From positions 12,631,118 through 12,695,117 of the forward strand of contig NC_087078.1 in NCBI RefSeq assembly GCF_026151205.1: DNA of 64,000 bases. The letters run 5' to 3'. Shown here one piece after another: positions 20,475 through 31,829 of the stretch. How positions within the stretch are numbered: the stretch's first letter is position 1; each line of letters begins with the position of its first letter. Both the position numbers and the translations under genes were made by a program. The notes beneath the pieces were generated by a model. It saw only the letters and a program-made list of their open reading frames with translations. It was not told the DNA's origin and ran no database searches. This DNA comes from Bolinopsis microptera (Eukaryota; Ctenophora; Tentaculata; Lobata; Bolinopsidae).

Positions 20475-22001
20475 GGCACGTAGCCCGACACGACACGTAG
20501 CCGGGGCGAAGCTCCTTTGGTTGGCTAGGGAGGGGGGAAGGCGCAGCCCCCCAGAAAATTTTTGAGAAATTATGTGTTTTAGACGACATTTGGCATTAAA
20601 GAAATTTGTAGGACAGACAATTATAATCAGACATCACAATAATACAAAGTTGGAGGGCTAAGCAGGCGCAGCCCTGGCCTTCGGAAAATTTTTGAGAAAT
20701 AGGGTGTTCCAGACGACATATTTTGTAGGACAGCAATAATCAGACATTACAATAATACAAGGTTGGTGGGCTGGGGGGCGCAACCCCCGGAAAATTTTTG
20801 AGAAATAGGGTGATTCAGACGACATTTGGCATTAAAGAAATTTGTAGGACAGCAATAATCATACATCAGAATAATATAAAGTTGGTGGGCTAGGGGAGCG
20901 AACCCCCAGGAAAATTTTTGAGAAATAGGGTGATTAAAACGGCATTTGGCATTAAAGAAATTTGGGGACAGTAATAATCAGACATCACAATAATATAAAG
21001 TTGGGGGGCCGGGGGGGGGGGGGGGGGCGCAGCCCCCTTGAAAATTTTTGAGAAATAATGTGTTTTAGACGACATTTGGCATTAAAGAAATTTGTAGGAC
21101 AGTAATAATCAGACATCACAATAATACAAACTTACAAAGTTGGGAGGCTAGGGGGGCGCACCCCCCGGAAAATTTTTGAGAAATAGGGTGATTCAGACGA
21201 CATTAGGCATTAAAGAAATTAGTAGGGCAGTAATAATCAGACATCACAATTATATAAAGTTGGTTGGCTAGGGAGGGGGGGGGGGGGCGCAGCCAATCAG
21301 AAAATTTTTGAGAAATTATGTGTTTTAGACGACATTTGGCATTAAAGAAATTTGTAGGACAGACAATTATAATCAGACATCACAATAATACAAAGTTGGA
21401 GGGCTAAGCAGGCGCAGCCCTGGCCTTCGGAAACTTTTTGAGAAATAGGGTGTTCCAGACGACATTTGTGGGACAGCAATAATCAGTCATTACAATAATA
21501 CAAGGTTGGTGGGCTGGGGGGGGCGTAGTAATAATCAGACATCACAATAATATAAAGTTGGGGGACTGGCATGGGGGGGGGGGCGCAGCCCCCAAGAAAA
21601 TTTTTAGAAATTATTTGTTTTAGACGACATTAGGCATTAAAGAAATTTGTAGGACGGCGATAATACAAAGTTGGGGGTGCAGCCCCCGGAAAATTTTTGA
21701 GAAATAGGGTGTTTCAGACGACATTTGGCATTAGAAATTTGTAATTTCAGACATCACAATAATACAAAGTTGGGGGCTAGGGGGAACTCAGTACTTGTCA
21801 CATTGAATGGAATAAGTACATATATTGTATAGTGGGATTTGGGAATAATTTACGAAATGCTAAAGTCGATTGCCTGTCGTGTCGTTTAATCAAACAGTCA
21901 TAAACACAGCCCACTTACCAGGCGACCATGGGGACTAGGGGGCTTATTTTTTTTGGGGTTCAATTTTTTTCCGGGGGTCTTCCCCTTGGCTACGTGTCTG
22001 C
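20475..22001. mobile_element. hAT-like MITE with expanded internal tandem repeat
   Basis: The right end (about 21897-22001) matches the last 125 bases of the MITE at 12684-13293, finishing GGCTACGTGTCTG; the left end contains GGGCACGTAGCC. Between them a unit of roughly 120-130 bp, with cores AAAATTTTTGAGAAAT, ACGACATTTGGCATTAAAG and AATAATCAGACATCAC and a G/C-rich run around GGGGGCGCAGCCCCC, is repeated about ten times with indels. The 610-bp relative holds one such unit. No clean 8-bp target duplication was found, so ends are approximate. The right edge abuts the 43-bp minisatellite. Confidence 0.7.
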
Positions 22002-25000
22002 ATTCTAGTTGCCAGACCCACTCTATTAGAGTGCAGACTCAACATTTTGGTTGCCAGACCCACTATTCTAGAGTCCAGACCCACAATTCTGGTTGTCATA
22101 TCTCCTATATTCTAGTTCATAGACCCCCAATTCTGGTTGACAGAGTGAAGAATTACCATTCTGGTTGCCAGATTCACTCTTCTAGCGAGGAGACCCACTC
22201 TTCTAGTAGGTATAGAGTCAAGACCCACTATTCTAAAATGCAGACCCACCATTCTGGTTGCCAGACCCACTCTTCTAAGGCGAAGACCTACCATTCTGGT
22301 TGCCAGCCCCACTCTTCTAGAGTGTAGACGCACCATTCCGATTGCCAGACCCACTATTCTTGAGTGAAGACCCACCTTTCGGGTTGCCGGACCCACTATT
22401 CTAGACTCTAGACTCCAGACGCACAATTCTGGTTGCCATATATCCTATATTCTAGTTTAGACCCCCAATTCTGGTTGACACTTGACAGAGTGTAGACTTA
22501 CCATTCTGGTTGCCAGACCCACTCTTCTAGAGTGAATACCCACTATTCTAGAATTCTTACCCACCATTCTTGTTGCCAGACCCACTCTTAGCTAGAGTGA
22601 AGACCCACTATTCAAGAATTCTGACCCACCATGGCCATTCTTGTTTCCAGACCCACTACCCTAAGGTGCAGACCCACCATTCTGATTGCCAGACTCACTC
22701 ATCTTGATTCCCTTGATTGCAGACCCACTATTCTGGTTTCCAGACCCACTCTTATAGATTGCAGACACACCAATCTAGTTGCCAGACCCACTCTTCTAAA
22801 GTGTAGACCCACCAGACCTATTATTCTAGAGTGAAGACCCACCATTCGGGTTGTCCAAACCCACAATTCTGGTAGCCATATCTCCTATATTCTAGTTTAT
22901 AGACCCCCAAATCTGGTTGACAGAGTGTAGACTTACCATTCTGGTTGCCAGGCCCACTCTTCTAGAGTTAAGATCCACTATTCTAGAATGCAGACCCGCA
23001 ATTCTGGTTGCCAGACCCACTATTCCAAATTGTAGACCCACCTTTCTGGTTTCCAGACTCACCCTTCTAGGGCGAAAATCCACCATTCTGGTTGCCAGAC
23101 CCACTCTTCTAGAGTGTAGACGTACCATTCTGATTGCCAGACCCACTCTTCAAGGGTGCAGACCCACATTCATGTTGCAAGACCCACTTCTAGATTTCAG
23201 ACCCACTATTCTAGCTGCCAGACTCACTTATAGATTGCAGACCCAGCATTCCAGCTGACAGACCCACTCTTCTCAAGTGCAGATCCACCATTCTGGCTGC
23301 AAGACCCACTTTTAGATCGCAGACCTACCATTCTAGCCGCCAGACCAACTCTTCTCAAGTGTAGACCCACCACTCGGGTTGTCAGACTCACTCTTCAAGG
23401 GTGTACGTACACCCACCATTCTGGTTGCCAGACCAACTTCTAGATTGCAGACCCACCATTCCATCTGCCAGACCCACTCTTCTCAAGTCCAGACCCACCA
23501 CTCTGGTTGTCAGACCCACTCTTCAAGGGTGTACGTACACCCACCATTCTGGTTGCCAGACCAACTTCTAGATTGCAGACCCACCATTCCAGCTGCCAGA
23601 CCCACTCTTCTCAAGTCCAGACCCACCACTCGGGTTGTCAGACCCACTCTTCAAGGGTGTACGTACATCCACCATTCTGGTTGCCAGACCAACTTCTAGA
23701 TTGCAGACCCACCATTCCAGCTGCCAGACCCACTCTTCTCAAGTGCAGATCTACCACTCTGGTTGTCAGACCCACTCTTTAAGGGTGCAGACTGCAGACC
23801 CACCGTTCTGGTTGCCAGACCCACTTATAGATTGCAGACTCAACATTCTAGCTGCCAGACCCACTCTTCTCAAGTGCAGACCCACCACTCTGGTTGTCAG
23901 ACCCACTCTTGAAGCCTGAGGGGTGCAGACCCACCATTCTGGTTGCCAGACCAACTTCTAGATTGCAGACCCACCATTCCAGCTGCCAGACCCACACTTC
24001 TCAAGTGCAGATCTACCACTCTGGTTGTCAGACCCACTCTTTAAGCCTGAAGGGTGCAGACCCACCATTCATGTTGCCAGACCCACGTCTAGATTGCAGA
24101 CCCACCATTCTAACTGCCAGACCCACTTCTAGATTGCAGACCCACCATTCTAGCTGCCAGACCCACTCTTCTCAAGTACAGACCCACCACACTGGTTGTC
24201 AGACCCACTCTTCAAGAATGCAAACCCACCCTTCTGGTTGCAAGACCCACTTTTAGATCGCAGACCCACCATTCTAGCTGCCAGACCAACTCTTCTCAAG
24301 TGTAGACCCACCACCCTGGTTGTCAGACCCACTCTTCAAGAATGCAAACCCACCATTCTGGTTGCAAGACCCACTTTTAGATCGCAGACCCACCATTCTA
24401 GCTGCCAGAGCAACTCTTCTCAAGTGTAGACCCACCACCCTGGTTGTCAGACCCACTCTTCAAGGGTGCAGAGTCTGCAGACCCACCACTCTGGTTGTCA
24501 GACCCACTCTTCAAGGGTGTACGTACACCCACCATTCTGGTTGCTAGACCAACTTCTAGATTGCAGACCCACCATTCCAGCTGCCAGACCCACTCTTCTC
24601 AAGTCCAGACCCACCACTCTGGTTGTCAGACCCACTCTTAAAGGGTGCAGACTCACCATTTAGCGGCCAGACCCACGCTTCTCAAGTGCAGACCCACCAC
24701 TCTGGTTGCCGGACCCACTCTTCTAGAGTGAAGACTCATTATTCTCGAATGCAGATCCACAATTCTGGTTGCTAGACCAACTTCTAGATTGCAGACCCAC
24801 CATTCCAGCCGCAAGAACCACTCTTCTCAAGTGCAGACCCACCATTCTGGTTGTCAGACCCACTCTTCAAGGGTGTAGACCCACAATTCTGGTTAACAGA
24901 CCCACTTCTAGATTGCATACCCACCATTCTAGCTGCAAGACCCACTATTCTCAAGTGCACACTCACCACTCTGGTTGTCAGACCACTCTTTAAGGGTACA

Positions 25001-25140
25001 GACCCATCATTCTGGTTGCCAGACCCACTTCTAGATTGCAGACCCACCATTCTGGTTGCCAGACCCACTTCTAGATTGCAGACCCACCATTCTAGCGGCC
25101 AAACCCACTCTTCTCAAGTGCAGACCCACCACTCTAGGCA
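22002..25140. repeat. 3.1-kb minisatellite, ~21/43-bp units with ~128-bp higher order
   Basis: Short units beginning CAGACCCAC alternate: one type continues CATTCTGGTTGC and the other TCTTCTAGAGTG or TCTTCTCAAGTG. Two of them make a dimer of about 43 bp. In the middle of the array, three dimers plus a GGTGTACGTACACCCACC variant form a higher-order unit of 128 bp seen at about 23395, 23523 and 23651. Several frames stay open for hundreds of bases on both strands, which follows from the repeat and is not evidence of coding. Confidence 0.9.
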
Positions 25141-25674
25141 ACAGGGGTGAATAATATCAACAAATAAAGATTGTTTAATTTTTGCAAAAAATTTCTCGTC
25201 ATGTGACAACCCTTCCCAACCCCCCTCAACCCCCTACCCCTCCCCCCTAAAAAACTCATCAGATTTTTGCTTCCCGCGAACATAATTTTTTCTGAAAATT
25301 TTTGTCAAGCCAGATCTGTAAATCTATCAAATATGTAAAAAAAAAACCTTACACCCTATTAAGACCTACAGTATATTTATACAAAGAAACAAACCATTAT
25401 GAGATGTATTTAAATTCATTTAATTGTGGTATTTCAATATTGCACTGATTCTAAAAATAGAAATGAATTGTTGTAATTGTCTGGGTCATGTTCTTTTCGT
25501 TGTGTAGTGAAGGGGCTGTTATTTGACCTTATCAATTCCATATTCCTAAGAATTTAATTCTCGACCCGTTTTGATGGAAGCAAGTTTCATGTTTGCCTAG
25601 TCCACAGGTATGCTCGGGGTTGTTCCGGTATGGACTGACCTTAAACATGCTTGATCTGTACACGCATGGGCAGG
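25141..25674. other. Non-coding stretch between minisatellite and MITE
   Basis: No gene seen. It is AT-rich with a C-rich patch around 25207-25250. Confidence 0.4.
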
Positions 25675-25979
25675 TGAGGTACCAGTGGCGTAACGTTGCC
25701 TGTTGGCGCCCCCTTGCAGGAAAAAGGGCCCCCCTGTTGGCGCCCCCTCCCCTTTTGGTGCCCCTCCCTAAAATTGAACAAATTAGGTGATTTTAGAGAA
25801 TACGCCGGTAAAATCTCTAAAAATGTGTGTATCTAGAGCAAAACGCGCAGTTTTGCTAGTACTTTAGTTAAGTTTTCGAAATTGTCCCACATTCAAACGA
25901 CGATTTGGCGCCCCCCTAAGACGGCGCCCCCCTGCACAGCGGGGTCAGCAGGGCCTTTCGTTACGCCACTGTGAGGTAC
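25675..25979. mobile_element. 289-bp hAT-like MITE with 8-bp target duplication
   Basis: The element spans 25683-25971. Left end CAGTGGCGTAACG and right end CGTTACGCCACTG are exact reverse complements. Flanks are a perfect 8-bp repeat, TGAGGTAC (25675-25682 and 25972-25979). The interior is rich in GGCGCCCCC runs and encodes nothing. CAGTG ends and 8-bp duplication fit the hAT superfamily. It differs from the MITE family at 12.7 kb. Confidence 0.92.
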
Positions 25980-26335
25980 AACATTTATACTGGCTGAATC
26001 CTTACACAACAGCGACTATAGTTGTTTTGCAGCCATGAAAATGAGTCCAGACTAATCTGTTTATCAATAGTGACCCACTGCACACCAATTTGGAATAACG
26101 TAATTTACTGTGGCCAGGGATCAGATAGTGGTAAAACTTATTTTTGTTTAATAATGAAGAACTTCAAACAATATGCACATAATATAGCAATGACCCTATA
26201 TATACAGATTCTTTAAAAATGGTACAAATTTTAAAAACTGAGGTAAAAATAAAACCCTTTGTAATAATATATAACAAATTCACATCACAACAAAAAGCAG
26301 TTCAGGCTCCCATCCAACAAGCACTCCATGACCTT

Positions 26336-27560
26336 TTAGGGTTTAGGAGTATTGATCAGGTTAAGGTCCAAATCACTTATTGCCGTGGGTGGAAGAGTTC
26401 TGGTACCTCTGTACCCCCTGATAGAGATTATACAGGTTCTGAGTAGATCAAAACGTAGTCTGCATCTGACAAATAACATCACATCACAGTACCGTTGGCC
26501 TTTCTTGAGGCTGATCTTTTCAGCGAGATGTTTTAGGAACTGAGAAGCCTCAACTGCCATTCTTCCTGTAGTAATGAACACCAGTGGTGTGAAGGTAGCC
26601 TTTTCTACATTGAGGACTATGTCATTGTACTCACGTTTTTTGTTATTCTCGTGAGATTGGTACATCTGCGAGATGCTCTTGTCACTGTTGGACTGGGCTT
26701 GATCTTGAGGGTGAAGTACCCTTACATCTGTGAATGCCCTGTCCAGCGGCAACCAGAACCATCTCCAGTCTTGCACCATCTTGTCTATTTGTTCCATCTG
26801 ATAGTTTAAGTGTGTGAGGAACGGAGAGAAGCGTCTTTGCAAACAGTGGTTAGGAGTTCAGCTATTGTATCTCTGAGTGAATTGTGCCTAAGTGAAACGT
26901 AGCCTCCGATTTTGCAGGTTAGAGTATGGTTGATATGATTTTGTTTTCCACATACACATAGGGAACTTCTGTTAGCTGTATACAGTGTAAGATTATATCT
27001 GAGTGAGAGTGCATCAAAGAATTCTTGTTTGTTGAGGACATACCCACATGCTTTTAGAGGGATTGTGGATAACCAAATGGATGCTCCTTTTTCGCTGAGG
27101 AGTTCTAATTGCCTTTGTGTGGATGGGGAAACCTCACTCATAATAGTTTCACGTTGCTGTTTGTAAAGCTCTTCCTTACACTTCTTTACTTCACTTATGA
27201 TGTCATGTTGCAGTTCCCGGTTTGGTTGGAAAGTAGTTTAATACTGTTGAAAAACTGCTTCTGTGAGCTGTTTCGTAGCATTCACTGAGATAGAACTTAC
27301 TCCATCTCTGCTGTTGATGTACAGTCTGGAATGCTCAGCCCGTCCATTCTAGCGGGAAGTGAAGATATTTTTCTGATCTGATCAGGCACAAAACGTTTGC
27401 CCATAATGGCTGGTATAAAATCTTCCTTGACACAATATTCCAAGAGTTTTAGGTGATCAGAAATCCCTGGAGTGGTACGGCAAACAAAGTTCCATCTTTT
27501 GGAGGTTCCATGTTTAATAATGTTCTTTTTTGTTTCATCATAAATGCCATAATGCTCATA
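26336..27560 (-). pseudogene. Antisense copy 2 of the RT retroelement, C-terminal half
   Basis: Reading leftwards on the minus strand: about 27500-27340 has CRTTPGISDHLKLLEY and a LPARMDGLSIP-like segment (the R-L-G-G-L-G-I region); 27200-26806 has LELLSEKGASIWLSTIPL, a CVCGKQNHINHTLTCKIGG finger and H-N-S-L-R-D; 26842-26336 has DRAFTDVRVLHP, NVEKATFTPLVFITTG and R-Y-C-D-V...LRTCIISIRGYRG. A frameshift lies near 26810-26840, and the segment that should carry RLD before the DVRV motif is missing or unrecognisable. The copy is 5' truncated near 27560-27600. Confidence 0.75.
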
Positions 27561-28105
27561 CTGGTTCCTATTGTGACTCCTTAAAAATATCTTCTTTTGA
27601 ATGCTTGCAGTAAAGTCTTAAAGTGTGGCTTATCAATAGGACTCATGTTTTCAAAACTATTTTTAGTCCTCCAGCTCCTTTTCACTATCAACCTTTTCAA
27701 ATATCAGGAGCACAAGGGTCACATTTAAATTATTTAACCTTTTGGTGCTGTATAAAAATAACATTATTTTATTATTATATATACTAGCAGGAACCCGTCT
27801 AACCCTAAAGTGGTGTCAAGACTCGAGAGACTAAAATAATTATTACCTATTTAATTCGCGTTTTTGACACCACTTGGGAGTCCAAATTTTGGGCACTAAA
27901 ATTATTATTCCTTGGCCAATTTTTTATTTTTTCATGCTGATTTGAAGGCCATTAAAGCATTTAACCCAGTCAAAAAAGTTTCAGTTGTATATCTTTTACG
28001 GTTTTTGCGGAAAGTTGCGTTAAAGTTGATGCCGTGGTGTCAGTAAAATGGCACAGATATATATATATATATCGTCTCGCTTTATATATAGTAAGATAAT
28101 ATGAA
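27561..28105. other. Non-coding; short inverted-repeat element
   Basis: A small possible MITE lies at about 27807-27875, with AAAGTGGTGTCAA at the left and TTGACACCACTT at the right. A (TA)n run is near 28056-28070, and poly(G) at about 28106-28119 follows. No gene is seen. Confidence 0.4.
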
Positions 28106-28149
28106 GGGGGGGGGGGGGGTGTCACGTCCGTCTATGTCCGCTTGTCTCA

Positions 28150-28266
28150 TAGAATCCAAAAAGGACAGGACATAGGCGGACATAGGCGGACATAGGCGGA
28201 CATAGACGGACATAGGCGGACATAGGCGGACATAGACGGACATAGGCGGACATAGGCGGACATAAA
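28150..28266. repeat. 10-bp minisatellite (GGACATAGGC)n
   Basis: About twelve tandem copies of GGACATAGGC, some with A in place of the second G of the GGC end (GGACATAGAC). Further GGACAAAAA-type repeats follow at 28360-28405. Confidence 0.9.
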
Positions 28267-28424
28267 TGGACACCTAAATTGCTAAATAAAATGTTCAATT
28301 TTTGCTGTTATAGGGGGATCATGTTTTTTGTCCGTTCGGTACCCTATATTTTCAAAACGGACAAAAAATAGAGCGGACAAAAATGGACAAAAACGGACAA
28401 AAATGGAAATAACATTTAGATGCT

Positions 28425-29110
28425 TCCTCCTCCTACTCTTCCTCCTCCTCCCCCTGGGTCTTCCTGATCTTCCTCAGTCCTCTTCCTCCTCCCCTCCTCA
28501 GTCCTCCTCCTACTCCTCCTCCTCGTCCTCAGTCCTACTCATCAGTCCTCAACAGTCCTCCTCCTCCCCAGTCCTCCTCCTCCTCCTGAGTCCTCCTCCT
28601 GGGTCCTCCTCCTCCTCTTCATCCTCCTCCTCTTCCTCTTCAGTCCTCAGTCCTCCTCCTCATCCTTCTCCTCAGTCCTTCATCCTCCTCCTCAGTCCTC
28701 CCCCAGTCCCCCTCCTCCTCCTAATCAGTCGTCCTCAGTCCTCCTTCTCAGTCCTCCTCAGTCCTCCTCCTCCTCCTCCTCCTCTTCCCTCTCAGTCATC
28801 CTCCTCAGCCATCCTCCTCAGTCCTCCTCAGTCCTCCTCCTCCTGGGTCCTCCTCCTCCTCTTCCTCCTCGGTCCTCAGTCCTCCTCGGTCCTCAGTCCT
28901 CCTCGGTCCTCAGTCCTCCTCCTCCTGGGTCCTCCTCCTCATCCTTCTCATCAGTCCTCCTCCTCACCAGTCCTCTCCCAGTCCCCCTCCTTCTCCTCCT
29001 CCTATTCAGTCCTCCTCCTCCTCCTCCTCAGTTCTCCCCAGTCCTCCTTCTCATTTCTCCTCCTGAGTCCTCCTCCTTTGTTCCTCCTTTTCTTCCTTTT
29101 AGTCCTTCTG
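28425..29110. repeat. ~680-bp polypyrimidine tract (TCCTCC)n
   Basis: The + strand is almost all C and T, with TCCTCC runs broken by AGTCC. A long open frame through it (28328-29194) would encode a serine/proline/leucine low-complexity chain, as expected from such DNA; I do not regard it as a gene. Mirror-symmetric polypyrimidine DNA of this length can adopt triplex (H-DNA) structure (established knowledge). Confidence 0.85.
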
Positions 29111-29169
29111 GCCTTTTTCCTCCCCAAAATGTCCGGAACCATGACTTATAAATTGTGGTGTCCTATGTT

Positions 29170-29620
29170 CCTTAGAGGGAAGATATCAGAATAGCTGTGT
29201 GTTTCTTTAATGAATAGCTGGATGTTCTTTAAGAAATAGCTGTGTGTTCTTTAAAGAATGCTGTGTGTTCTTTAAAGGAGTACTGAGTGTTCTTTAATGA
29301 GTAAGCTGTGTGCTCTTTAAGATAGCTGTGTGTTCTTTAAAGAGTAGCTGTTGTGTTCTTTAAAGAGTTGCTGTGTGTTCTTTAAAGAGTCTGTGTGTTC
29401 TTTTAAAGAGTAGCTTGTTTGTTCTTTTAAAGAGTAGCTGATCGTGTTCTTTTAAGAGTAGCTGTGGGTTCTTAAAGAGTTGCTGTGTGTTCTTTAAACG
29501 AATAGCTGTGTGTTCTTTAAAGAATAGCTGTTGGTTTTTAAAGAATAGCTGTATGGTCTTTAAAGAGTTAGCTGTGTGTCTTTAAAGAATAGCTGTGTGT
29601 TCTTTAATGAAGTGCTGTTA
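29170..29620. repeat. ~22-bp minisatellite (TTCTTTAAAGAATAGCTGTG)
   Basis: About twenty imperfect copies of a unit of about 20-24 bp around TGTGTTCTTTAAAGAATAGC, with indels. The TTTAAA core is palindromic. Confidence 0.85.
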
Positions 29621-31829
29621 TGATTACATAACTTGTTAGTAGTAGTAGTAGTAGTCATCATGCAGTGACGTTTGCTATCTTTATAAATACTTACGGTTTG
29701 TAGTAAGAGTCCTTTGAGTAGTTGCAATGATGTAAATAGGACGTTCTAATTTTGAGCCCTTTGATTTTTTAGCCCATGAAAGTGGGAGATGATGATCGAT
29801 TGAATTACTGTGTAATTACTGTGGCTGTGATCACCGTCTAATTCTTTGTTGTCATCCCACTGATTTAGGTTGGTGCTTCGTTTCGATTTTAATTTGTTCA
29901 TAGACATTTCTTTTTGTTTCCTCAGGCTTACATTTGCATTTCGCGTTACAATCTTCTTGTTCGGCTTATTGAGTTATGTGTTTTTTAAATTCGCAAGCTT
30001 GTTTTCCCGTCAGTTGCACGGTGTTGCGATAAACCATAGTAACAGTGTTACTTGGTGTATCTGCACGTGTTGCGTTTTAGATTTGAGGCTGCATATTTGA
30101 CATGGGGACTTTCATAATAATTCGAAGTTTGTAGGGCTGGGCAGTTCTTTACTTTTCTGTTATATTTAGTTACAGTGATCTTACATTGGCCTTCGTTACT
30201 TGTTCTATTTTTTGAATTAAACTTATTTTTCGTTACAAAGTAAATTTGAAGGCAATCTTGGCCTTGAGATGTAGTTTCCTATGTTACTCAAATGCTACTA
30301 ACCCTCTATTATTGCGGCCAGCTCTCCTTCATCACTCCTATTAACTCCTCCTCACTCCGCCTCACGCCTACTCTTCATCCTTAATCTCCTTAACCCTCGA
30401 ACAATACCCTCCTAAAAAACAGGCCTATCATCTACCCCCCCTCTCATCGGAATATAATGACCCAAATCACCATAAGCCGAGTCAGTTTGTGGAGTACGCT
30501 CGACAGTCTACCACTACGTCGACACAAAACCCTGGACGCTATCGCAGATCAGTCCCCTCATAGGTTATCAGACAGATGTAATACATCCCAGATTATCAGA
30601 CTCTTGTGGGAGCACGTTGCCCTATCACGAAACAATTTCTGGGTATGTGCGATTATCAGACCTAGTGGAAACACGTCGCCCATTCTGGAGCGGTATGGAA
30701 CAGTTATGGAGCCGGTTATGGGGTCGGTTGCCGGAGAAGGGGGTTGTTCAGAGATGATCTGGGATAACCTGAACTTTCTACATACCTGTGTCAAGTTTTA
30801 TTATCTGATCCATGGGGTGTCTGTTTCTGGGCGTTTGCTATTCTCTCGACCTTTCAATGCCATGTTGTACAGTGGTCTTGCGACCACGGCCCCTACCCAA
30901 GAATGAATGATCCCATCCACATTGTAAGTATCACACTCCGCAAGCAATCTCACAAGTTTCCATACCAACACCATAGCAACACCATAGCAACACCATAGCA
31001 AACACGTTACTGTGGAGTATCACATCATCGGAATTTTACTCATCCTTATATATTTAAAAAACGTCTTATTCAAAAACCTCCTGCTTTCTTCGCAATCATC
31101 AAACTTTACATTATTTATTTATTAACTCACGCAACATTGGCAGCTGATTGTTTTGTGGGGGTGTTTATGAAATTGGATGTACTGAGTCTCGTTATTTATT
31201 AGCTGCCTAAGTGTAGTTTGTCTAAGTACAATGGTGGGATGTCTGAAAGAGCACTGTTTCTGTACACTTCTTCTACCAAACTGTCAAATTATGTTTGGGT
31301 TTTGGAAGGTTTTAGTGTTTTTGGAGGTAATTGTAATGGTAGGGACATAAATATGATTACTAGAATGAGACGATATTTGAATATTAGAATAGACTATTCT
31401 CTGTGTGCTAAAAATAATTTGGTTTGAGAGAAAATCGTTTGTACCGTAATATTTAATATTTTCAATTTTTGTGTCATCACCCAGTCGTGTTTTGAGTTCT
31501 TCACGGTCCTTAGTTATTTTCCACATCAAAAAGAATCATTGGGTACACTTCAATTGAACATAGGATCTAATCTGTTTCAATAATTCTATTTCAAACAATG
31601 CTATTACCACACTCTACCTGGGGTGAAAGCTCTTGACTTTCAGGCACGAAACCAAGGATCTTTAGTGGGGCCCAAACATATTGCTATTACTGAAATACTA
31701 GTACGGGCTGGAACAGGTGGCCGTTTAAAAACTGGTAAATTACAATAGCGTTGAATTAAAAATCTAATATGAGGCAGGTTGTAGCGCGTTGTTGTTTAAA
31801 ACACCCTTCTTATAATCTCCTTCTTTCAG
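29621..31829. other. Unassigned 2.2 kb; one open frame of unknown value
   Basis: A (TAG)n run is at about 29636-29653. A 149-codon open frame at 30457-30906 shows no motif I recognise and is unlikely to be conserved coding. A CACCATAGCAA unit is repeated three times near 30969-31000. Otherwise nothing is seen. Confidence 0.35.

Noticed and set aside
22002-25140. Many open frames of 60-120 codons on both strands of the minisatellite
   Set aside because: They exist because the repeat unit lacks stops in several frames; the products are simple repeats and differ between strands.
28150-28266. Regular short repeats that could suggest a CRISPR array
   Set aside because: The units are direct 10-bp tandem copies without unique spacers, and the DNA is eukaryotic.
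28328-29194. A 288-codon serine/proline/leucine-rich reading frame
   Set aside because: It is the translation of a polypyrimidine tract, which seldom contains stop codons. No domain is seen.
30457-30906. A 149-codon frame as a protein gene
   Set aside because: No motif, and no clear splice or promoter context; the overlapping minus strand frame is also open, so chance is likely.
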